From Atopobium sp. UBA2090 (GTDB taxonomy: Bacteria > Actinomycetota > Coriobacteriia > Coriobacteriales > Atopobiaceae), in NCBI GenBank assembly GCA_002331575.1, contig DCZG01000084.1, positions 30,478-39,763 of the forward strand: a stretch of DNA of 9,286 bases. The letters are read 5' to 3'. Position numbers and translations under genes: made by a program. The notes under the pieces were generated by a model, which saw only the letters and a list, made by a program, of their open reading frames with translations, searched no databases and was not told where the DNA came from. How positions within the stretch are numbered: the first letter of the stretch is position 1; every line of letters begins with the position of its first letter. This document shows positions 1 through 5,232 of the stretch, piece by piece.

Positions 1-1
1 C

Positions 2-697
2 GGCGGCCAGAAGCAGCGCGTCGCCATCGCCCGTGCCCTCGTCAACAGGCCCAAGGTGCTGCTGATGGACGAGCCGCTCGGCGCGCTCGACCTCAAGCTC
101 AGAAAGCAGATGCAGATCGAGCTCAAGCGCCTCCAGCGCAAGCTCGGCATCACCTTCCTCTACGTCACCCACGACCAGGAGGAGGCGCTCACGATGAGCG
201 ACCGCATCGGCATCATGCACGACGGCGTGCTCGAGCAGGTGGGCGTTCCCAAGGAAATCTACGAGGAGCCCGCCAACCGGTTCGTCGCCACGTTCATCGG
301 CGAGACGAACCTCTTCGACGGCGTCGTCGACGCGATCGGCGGGGACATCGCCCGGCTCCAGGTCGAGTCCGGCACCGTGCTCGGCAGGTGCAAGGACGTC
401 AAGGTCGGCGAGATGGCCTCCGTCTCCGTCCGTCCGGAGCGCATGCGCTTCTCGACGATGCCCGTCGACGGCTTCTCGATCGAGGGCATCGCCCGCGAGC
501 AGGTCTACGTGGGGTCGGTGCTCAAGAGCATGGTCGAGCTCCCCAACGGCCAGGAGGTCCGGCTCGAGCGGCTCGCGAGCGACCCGCTGCCCGCCGACGG
601 CCCGGTCTTCCTGTACTGGGACCCCATGGACGCGCGCGTCGTGCAGTCGCCCGACCAGGTCGTCTACAAGGCCCTCCAGAACGCCACGTTTCTCTAG
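2..697 (+). CDS. potA: Spermidine/putrescine-type ABC transporter ATP-binding protein (PotA), 5' partial
   Basis: This is the cytoplasmic ATPase that powers the PotBC importer. The reading frame is open from base 2, so the start and the Walker A half lie upstream; 231 residues are visible of a family length near 350-380. The visible part begins inside the ABC signature (GGQKQRVAIARAL, the tail of LSGGQ). Walker B and D-loop follow (LLMDEPLGALD, visible residues 20-30), then the switch histidine (THDQEEA, His57 of the visible part). The C-terminal portion carries the VRPERM segment typical of the TOBE_2 regulatory domain of PotA/CysA-type ATPases. The stop TAG is at 695-697, and potB starts 11 bases later. 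The genes downstream, potB, potC and potD, fix it as PotA-like rather than another CUT1-type ATPase. Transport specificity is not visible in this subunit. Confidence 0.93.
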   Translation, partial: GGQKQRVAIARALVNRPKVLLMDEPLGALDLKLRKQMQIELKRLQRKLGITFLYVTHDQEEALTMSDRIGIMHDGVLEQVGVPKEIYEEPANRFVATFIGETNLFDGVVDAIGGDIARLQVESGTVLGRCKDVKVGEMASVSVRPERMRFSTMPVDGFSIEGIAREQVYVGSVLKSMVELPNGQEVRLERLASDPLPADGPVFLYWDPMDARVVQSPDQVVYKALQNATFL

Positions 698-708
698 GTG
701 AGGACGAG

Positions 709-1581
709 ATGAAGCTCAACAGCCATGAGTTCAGATCGAACACGCTGCCGGCGGCCATCACGGTCATCCCGGCCGTGGCCTGGCTCGCCTTCTTCGTGGC
801 GATCCCCCTCGTCTACGTCCTCGTCATGAGCTTCTGCAGCCTCGACGAGTACTACAACGTCGCGTTCCAGTTCACGCTCGGGAACTACGCCGACCTTCTC
901 GACCCCAACTACGTGCAGATCTACGCGCAGTCGATTGTGATCGCGGCGCTCTCCACCGCCATCTGCCTCGCCCTCGGCTACCCCTTCGCGTACCTGATCT
1001 CGCGCACGTTCGGGGAGCACAAGGTCATCCTCTACATGCTCGTCATCATCCCGTTCTGGACCAACTCGCTCATCCGAATCTACGGGTGGAGGACCTTCCT
1101 CGGGGCGAGCGGCTTCCTCAACGCCGCCCTCGTGGGACTCCACCTCGTGGACTCGCCCGTCGACTTCCTCTTCAACCAGGCGGCGACCGTCCTCGGCATG
1201 ACCTACGACCTCTTCCCGTTCATGGTCCTGCCCCTCTACACGGCCATCGAGAAGCTCGACGAGGCCCAGATCGAGGCCTCGCACGACCTCGGCGCGCACG
1301 GGCTCTCCACCCTGTTCAAGGTCGTCGTGCCGCAGACGGTGAGCGGCATCTTCTCGGGCTGCATCATGGTCTTCATCCCGAGCCTCGGCGCCTTCTACAT
1401 CTCCGACATCCTCGGCGGCGGCAACTCCGACGTCATCGGCAACCTCATCCAGCGGCAGTTCCAGAGCGGCAACAACTGGCCGCTCGGCGCGGCGCTCTCC
1501 ATCATCCTCATCGCGATAACCCTGATCCTCGTGAAGATCTACCAGTCCACCGGCGGCGACATGGAAAGTCTGGGGGTGTGA
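709..1581 (+). CDS. potB: Spermidine/putrescine ABC transporter permease PotB-like
   Basis: First of the two inner-membrane permeases of the importer, 290 residues, close to the family's usual length. Six hydrophobic segments can be picked out, at roughly residues 15-40, 69-95, 105-125, 160-182, 211-235 and 260-281. The cytoplasmic EAA loop that docks onto PotA is EASHDLGAHG...VVVP, residues 189-208. The ATG at 709 was chosen because AGGTGAGG (696-703, overlapping the potA stop) lies 5 bases upstream. The frame stays open far upstream, but that stretch is out-of-frame potA sequence. The gene ends with TGA at 1579-1581, two bases before the potC ATG, indicating co-transcription and probable translational coupling. 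The product is confidently a PotB/CysT-type permease; the substrate rests on context. Confidence 0.93.
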   Translation: MKLNSHEFRSNTLPAAITVIPAVAWLAFFVAIPLVYVLVMSFCSLDEYYNVAFQFTLGNYADLLDPNYVQIYAQSIVIAALSTAICLALGYPFAYLISRTFGEHKVILYMLVIIPFWTNSLIRIYGWRTFLGASGFLNAALVGLHLVDSPVDFLFNQAATVLGMTYDLFPFMVLPLYTAIEKLDEAQIEASHDLGAHGLSTLFKVVVPQTVSGIFSGCIMVFIPSLGAFYISDILGGGNSDVIGNLIQRQFQSGNNWPLGAALSIILIAITLILVKIYQSTGGDMESLGV

Positions 1582-1583
1582 CC

Positions 1584-2471
1584 ATGGCCATGAGAAGGCA
1601 GCTGCGGGAGAGGCTCTCCCGCCGCGGCGGCATCGTCTACTGCGCCATCATCTACGGCATCCTCTTCCTCCCGATCGCGGTCATCGTCGCCAACTCGTTC
1701 AACGCGACCGACACCAAGCCATACATGACCTGGAAGGGCTTCACCTTCGCCTGGTACTCGAAGCTCTTCTCCGACAGGGCCCTGCTCGCCTCGTTCGGCA
1801 ACACGATGGTCCTCGCCATCGCCACGACCGTCATCGCGACCGTCATGGGCACGATTGTCGCCGTGGGGATGTACCGCTACCGCTTCCGCGGCAAGGGCGT
1901 CATCGACGCGCTGCTCTACATTCCCGTCGTCATCCCCGAGATCGTCATGGGCATCTCGCTCTTGGTGCTCTTCACGAGCATCCAGCTGCCCCAGGGCATG
2001 CTCTCGCTCGTCATCGCCCACGTGACCTTCTGCCTGCCCTTCGTGATCTTCAACGTGCGGGCCCGCCTCGACGGCTACGACCAGTCGCTCGAGGAGGCGT
2101 CGATGGACCTCGGGGCCAACAAGCTCGAGACGTTCTTCCGCGTGACGCTTCCCATGCTCGCGCCCGGCATCGCGGGCGGCGCCCTGCTGTCGTTCACCCT
2201 CTCCATCGACGACGTCGTCGTGAGCTTCTTCGTCAACGGCCAGACCATGACGTACCCGCTCAAGGTCTGGCAGAGCATCAAGAGCGGCGTCGCGCCCGAC
2301 GTGAACGCCCTCTCCACGCTCATCCTCGCCGGCACGGTCCTGCTCGTGGTCCTCACCCAGAGCAAGCTGGTGCCCGGCATCGTCGCCAAGCTGCGCAACC
2401 GCAGGGCGCACGTCCTGCGTGCCCGGGTTTCCGCAGATGAGTCGCCCGTCCATCAGAAGGAGGAGCTATGA
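1584..2471 (+). CDS. potC: Spermidine/putrescine ABC transporter permease PotC-like
   Basis: Second permease of the importer, 295 residues from the ATG at 1584. The N-terminus is short and basic (RRQLRERLSRR), followed by a first membrane segment (about residues 17-38) and further hydrophobic segments through the protein. The EAA loop is at residues 171-190 (EASMDLG...RVTLP). The segment SIDDVVVSFFVNG is characteristic of PotC/PotI permeases. Three in-frame starts are possible: GTG 1578 (overlapping the potB stop), ATG 1584 and ATG 1590. I chose 1584 because GGGGG at 1572-1576 sits 7 bases upstream. The C-terminal tail beyond the last membrane segment is charged and carries the strong ribosome binding site of potD within its coding sequence. 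The stop TGA overlaps the potD ATG (ATGA, 2468-2471). Confidence 0.93.
   Translation: MAMRRQLRERLSRRGGIVYCAIIYGILFLPIAVIVANSFNATDTKPYMTWKGFTFAWYSKLFSDRALLASFGNTMVLAIATTVIATVMGTIVAVGMYRYRFRGKGVIDALLYIPVVIPEIVMGISLLVLFTSIQLPQGMLSLVIAHVTFCLPFVIFNVRARLDGYDQSLEEASMDLGANKLETFFRVTLPMLAPGIAGGALLSFTLSIDDVVVSFFVNGQTMTYPLKVWQSIKSGVAPDVNALSTLILAGTVLLVVLTQSKLVPGIVAKLRNRRAHVLRARVSADESPVHQKEEL
2457..2463 (+). promoter_or_regulatory. Ribosome binding site of potD, inside potC
   Basis: AAGGAGG lies 4 bases before the ATG at 2468. It is one of the best Shine-Dalgarno matches in the window and sits in the last codons of potC. This supports the start at 2468 and suggests that the binding protein can be initiated independently of coupling, as expected for a component needed in excess over the membrane subunits (the last point is inference). 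Confidence 0.75.
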
Positions 2472-3553
2472 GAGACACGACCATGTCGAGAAGGGGCTTC
2501 CTGCGTTCGAGCGCGGCCGCCCTGGGCCTTGCCGGCATCGCGTCCGCGGGGCTCGCGGGGTGCGGAGGCAGCAGCGCGAGCGACGGCGGTGGTGAGCTCA
2601 ACATCTTCATCTGGACCGAGTACGTGCCCGACTCGGTCATCGAGGACTTCGAGAGCGAGTTCGGCATCACGGTCAACGCGTCGACCTTCTCGACCAACGA
2701 GGACATGCTCGCCAAGTTCACCTCGGGGGAGGACGACGCCTACGACCTGCTCCAGCCCTCCGACTACATGGTGAAGCTCATGATCGACCAGGGCCTGCTC
2801 CAGGAGATGGACACGAGCAAGCTGGAGAACATCGGCAACATCGGCAGCCAGTACCTCGACCAGGACTTTGACAAGGGCAACAGGTACTCCGTGCCCTACA
2901 TGGGCTCGGTCACGGCCATCGCCGTCAACACCGACAAGGTCACGGCGGACATCTCGAGCTACGCCGACCTCTTTGACCCGGCGTACGCGGGCAAGCTCGT
3001 CATGCTCGACGACTACCGCGAGGTCCTCGGCATCGCTGCCGACAGCATCGGCATCTCCAACAACGAGACCGACCCGGACAAGCTCGAGCTCGTGCGCGCG
3101 CAGGTCATGAAGCTCAAGGACAACATCAAGGTCTACGACTCCGACAGCCCCAAGTCCGCGCTCATCAACGGCGACTGCACGCTCGGCGCCGTCTGGAGCG
3201 CCGAGATCGCCCTCGCCCAGCGCGAGAACCCCGCCATCCAGATCGTGTTCCCGACCGAGGGCGCCGAGATCTCCACGGACAACTGGGTCATCCCCGCGCA
3301 CGCCAAGAACGCCGACAACGCGATGAAGTTCCTCGACTACATGATGCGTCCCGAGGTCGCCAAGACCATCTCGGACGACTACCCCTACGTCCAGCCCAAC
3401 ACCGCCGCCATCGACCTCATGGACGACGACTTCAAGGACAACCCCGCCGAGAACGTCCCGGCCGCGGTCTTCGAGTCGGGGCACCGGACCGAGAGCCTCT
3501 CCTCCGACGTCCTCAAGATCTACAACGACATCTGGACCGACCTCAAGAGCTAA
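2468..3553 (+). CDS. potD: Spermidine/putrescine-type periplasmic binding lipoprotein (PotD)
   Basis: Extracellular substrate-binding protein of the importer, 361 residues. The N-terminus has a twin-arginine-like signal (SRRGFLR, residues 7-13), an Ala/Leu-rich hydrophobic stretch and a lipobox LAGC with lipidated Cys32, so export followed by membrane anchoring is expected. The mature part matches the PotD/PotF fold (SBP_bac family). Binding-site segments recognisable by recalled comparison with E. coli PotD are W49-T-E-Y52, P-S98-D-Y100, D182-Y-R-E185 and W243. D271 corresponds to the acidic residue that binds the amine; just before it, where E. coli PotD has a Trp two residues upstream of the Asp, this protein appears to have Ser269. 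The acidic and aromatic pocket supports a cationic amine ligand, but which one is open. The gene overlaps potC by 4 bases and ends with TAA, 56 bases before the next start. Confidence 0.92.
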   Translation: MRDTTMSRRGFLRSSAAALGLAGIASAGLAGCGGSSASDGGGELNIFIWTEYVPDSVIEDFESEFGITVNASTFSTNEDMLAKFTSGEDDAYDLLQPSDYMVKLMIDQGLLQEMDTSKLENIGNIGSQYLDQDFDKGNRYSVPYMGSVTAIAVNTDKVTADISSYADLFDPAYAGKLVMLDDYREVLGIAADSIGISNNETDPDKLELVRAQVMKLKDNIKVYDSDSPKSALINGDCTLGAVWSAEIALAQRENPAIQIVFPTEGAEISTDNWVIPAHAKNADNAMKFLDYMMRPEVAKTISDDYPYVQPNTAAIDLMDDDFKDNPAENVPAAVFESGHRTESLSSDVLKIYNDIWTDLKS

Positions 3554-3594
3554 GGCGTCTGAGCTGCGGTTCATTGAGAGTACATCGTTTTACC

Positions 3595-3602
3595 GAAAGG
3601 AG
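3595..3602 (+). promoter_or_regulatory. Ribosome binding site fixing the cyclodeaminase-family start
   Basis: GAAAGGAG lies 7 bases before the ATG at 3610. It decides against the in-frame TTG at 3574, which has no Shine-Dalgarno sequence. The preceding leader, 3571-3594, is visibly richer in A/T than the rest of the window. No convincing -35/-10 pair and no terminator hairpin were found in 3554-3609, so an internal promoter for the downstream module is possible but unsupported. Confidence 0.65.
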
Positions 3603-3609
3603 CGTTCCC

Positions 3610-4800
3610 ATGGTCTGCGCGGCAGGCGAGAAGGTCGAGGGCGAGAAGGTCGAGAGCGGCGAGAAGGTCGACAGCGGCGAGAAGGTCGAGTTCCTGTTCC
3701 TGAGCGAGCCGGACGTCATCAAGGCCGGCTGCACCGACATGTCGGCCTGCATCGACGTCATGGAGGACACGTTCCGTCTCCTCTCGCTCGGCGACTACCG
3801 CATGAGCGGCAGGAACGAGAACTCGCACGGCTCGATGATCGAGTTCCCCGAGTCGTCCCCCTTCCCCAACATGCCCCTCTCCAGCGCCGACCGTCGCTAC
3901 ATGGCCATGCCCGCCTACCTGGGCGGCAGCTACAACATGGCGGGCGTCAAGTGGTACGGCTCCAACATCGACAACCGCAAGCGCGGGCTGCCCCGCTCCA
4001 TCCTCACGCTCATGCTCAACGAGCCCGTGACGGGCGCGCCCGTGGCGCTCATGTCGGCGAACCTCATCTCGTCGTACCGCACGGCCGCCGTCCCCGCCGT
4101 GGGCGCGCGGCACCTGGCGAGAAGGGACGCGCACGTCGTCGGCATCGTGGGGCCGGGCGTCATGAACAAGACGACGCTCCGGAGCTTCATCCACGAGCGT
4201 CCCGAGATCGACACGGTGCGCGTGAAGGGCCGCGGCGCCCGCTCGCTCGCGTCGTACGTCGACTACGTGCGGACGAACTTCCCCCAGGTCACGACCGTCG
4301 AGGTCGTCGACAGCATCGAGGAGGCCGTGCGCGGAGCCGACCTCGTCTCGGTGGCCACGAACGAGAACGGCGGCATCGAGACCTACCCGTACCTCAGGCG
4401 CGAGTGGGTCAAGCCGGGCGCCCTCGTCTGCATGCCGTCCGACGCCAACGGCGACGAGGAGCCCTTCATCGACGGCACCTGGAAGATGGTCTGCGACAAC
4501 TACCTCATGTACGAGGACTGGCGCGACCAGATCGGCCACTTCGACGTCTGCGGGACGCTCGGCAACAAGTGGGTCGACATGGTCGACGAGGGCAGGCTCG
4601 ACCGGTCGCAGGTCGTCGACCTCGGCGACATCGTCCGCGGGACCGCGCCCGGGCGCGAGTCCGACGACGACATCTTCTGGTTCAGCATCGGCGGCATGCC
4701 CGTCGAGGACATCTCCTGGGGCACCGTGGTCTACCGCAGGGCGGCCGAGCTCGGCATCGGCACGAAGCTCAAGCTCTGGGACGCGCCCGCGCTCGCGTGA
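3610..4800 (+). CDS. Ornithine cyclodeaminase/mu-crystallin family protein
   Basis: 396 residues, longer than the usual 320-350. The family includes ornithine cyclodeaminase (ornithine to proline plus ammonia), ketimine reductases and some amino acid dehydrogenases, all NAD(P)-dependent. Visible family features are VKWYGSN with Lys114 as the likely carboxylate-binding lysine, SYRTAA (Arg157), a glycine-rich dinucleotide loop GIVGPGVMN (178-186) and PSDANG with Asp278 in the place of the catalytic Asp of Pseudomonas ornithine cyclodeaminase. The C-terminal part (LGDIVRG..PGR, then FSIGGMPVED) also fits. The loop lacks the common Gln of GxGxQ. Residues 6-27 are four tandem GEKVE-type repeats ahead of the conserved fold. 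The start is ATG 3610, supported by GAAAGGAG. Sandwiched between potD and a flavoprotein module, it may process an imino or amino acid made there. Proteins of this divergent subgroup are sometimes labelled as amine (tyramine) oxidase subunits; I cannot decide between that role and true cyclodeaminase activity. Confidence 0.85.
   Translation: MVCAAGEKVEGEKVESGEKVDSGEKVEFLFLSEPDVIKAGCTDMSACIDVMEDTFRLLSLGDYRMSGRNENSHGSMIEFPESSPFPNMPLSSADRRYMAMPAYLGGSYNMAGVKWYGSNIDNRKRGLPRSILTLMLNEPVTGAPVALMSANLISSYRTAAVPAVGARHLARRDAHVVGIVGPGVMNKTTLRSFIHERPEIDTVRVKGRGARSLASYVDYVRTNFPQVTTVEVVDSIEEAVRGADLVSVATNENGGIETYPYLRREWVKPGALVCMPSDANGDEEPFIDGTWKMVCDNYLMYEDWRDQIGHFDVCGTLGNKWVDMVDEGRLDRSQVVDLGDIVRGTAPGRESDDDIFWFSIGGMPVEDISWGTVVYRRAAELGIGTKLKLWDAPALA
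3625..3690 (+). repeat. In-frame tandem repeat encoding GEKVE units
   Basis: Four near-identical units lie head to tail: 3625-3639 (GEKVE), 3640-3657 (GEKVES), 3658-3675 (GEKVDS) and 3676-3690 (GEKVE). The shared 15-base core is GGCGAGAAGGTCGAG, with one base change in unit three; units two and three add an AGC (Ser) codon. The array lies between the start codon and the first conserved residues of the cyclodeaminase fold (FLFLSEPDVI). Unit lengths of 15 or 18 bases preserve the frame, so copy-number change would lengthen or shorten the charged N-terminal tail without breaking the gene. Confidence 0.9.
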
Positions 4801-4806
4801 GCGCGG
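4787..4806 (+). other. Strong GC hairpin spanning the stop codon of the cyclodeaminase-family gene
   Basis: CCGCGCTC (4787-4794), loop GCGT (4795-4798) and GAGCGCGG (4799-4806) form a perfect 8-base-pair stem with a 4-base loop. The TGA stop (4798-4800) lies at the loop and the 3' arm. No T run follows, so it is not a standard intrinsic terminator. It could be an RNA stability or processing element, or partially attenuate expression of the oxidoreductase subunits downstream. A chance hairpin in GC-rich DNA cannot be excluded. Confidence 0.5.
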
Positions 4807-4840
4807 ACGGGTCGAACGGGCAGAGACGGACAAGCGAGGC

Positions 4841-4846
4841 AGGTGG
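4841..4846 (+). promoter_or_regulatory. Ribosome binding site fixing the small [2Fe-2S] protein start
   Basis: AGGTGG lies 5 bases before the ATG at 4852. It includes the in-frame GTG at 4843 that would otherwise extend the protein by three residues, so ATG 4852 is the better start. Confidence 0.6.
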
Positions 4847-4851
4847 TCTTC

Positions 4852-5229
4852 ATGAGCAGAATCGCAGAGCATCCCATCCTCGGCACCCCCGAGCGAGGGA
4901 GGCTCGTGACCTTCTCGTATGACGGGAGGGAGCTTCAGGGGTACGAGGGCGAGCCCATCGCGATGGCGCTCCACGCCGCGGGCGTGATGGTGCACCGCTA
5001 CACGGCCAAGCGGCACGAGGCGAGGGGCGTCTTCTGCGCCATCGGGCGCTGCACCGACTGCGTGATGGTCGTCGACGGCAGGCCGAACGTGCGCACCTGC
5101 ATGACGCCGCTCGCGGCCGGCATGGACGTCCGGACGCAGGACGGCATCGAGCCCCTCGACCCGGACGACCCGCGCGCGGTCCGTCTCGCCTCGATGGTGA
5201 CGGACGCCGCGGAGAGGGGAGGCGAGTAG
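4852..5229 (+). CDS. Small [2Fe-2S] ferredoxin-like subunit, HcnA / sarcosine oxidase alpha N-terminal type
   Basis: 125-residue electron-transfer subunit of a multi-subunit amine or amino acid dehydrogenase, cytoplasmic with no signal peptide. It is a Fer2_4-type domain: VTFSYDGREL near residue 19, a GEPIAMALHAAGV helix typical of the sarcosine oxidase alpha N-terminus, then the cluster cysteines C62, C67, C70 and C83 (C-x4-C-x2-C-x12-C) and a CMTP tail motif, as in HcnA and the small subunits of opine oxidases and dye-linked proline dehydrogenases. It follows the cyclodeaminase-family gene after a 51-base gap and ends with TAG, three bases before the next ATG, so it is probably translated together with the FAD subunit. 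The purine-rich 3' end (AGGGGAGG, 5215-5222) can serve as ribosome binding site for that subunit. The fold is clear; the substrate of the complex is not. Confidence 0.88.
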   Translation: MSRIAEHPILGTPERGRLVTFSYDGRELQGYEGEPIAMALHAAGVMVHRYTAKRHEARGVFCAIGRCTDCVMVVDGRPNVRTCMTPLAAGMDVRTQDGIEPLDPDDPRAVRLASMVTDAAERGGE

Positions 5230-5232
5230 GGC

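Noticed and set aside
388..708. In-frame upstream extension of potB through potA.
   Set aside because: The extra residues are Arg/Gly/Pro-rich out-of-frame potA sequence; ATG 709 has a Shine-Dalgarno sequence and begins the PotB-like protein.
1086..1583. In-frame upstream extension of potC through potB.
   Set aside because: This is the frame-shifted reading of potB; true potC begins at 1584 (GTG 1578 and ATG 1590 are less well placed relative to GGGGG 1572-1576).
3574..3609. TTG start at 3574 giving a 12-residue longer cyclodeaminase-family protein.
   Set aside because: No ribosome binding site precedes it, whereas GAAAGGAG is well placed for ATG 3610.
3554..3609. Possible promoter or terminator between potD and the cyclodeaminase-family gene.
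   Set aside because: The leader is comparatively A/T-rich, but the best -10-like (TACATC) and -35-like (TCTGAG) matches are poor and no hairpin with T tract is present.
4787..4806. Intrinsic terminator after the cyclodeaminase-family gene.
   Set aside because: The stem is strong, but what follows (ACGGGTCGAACGGG) has no T run; kept only as a hairpin of unknown role.
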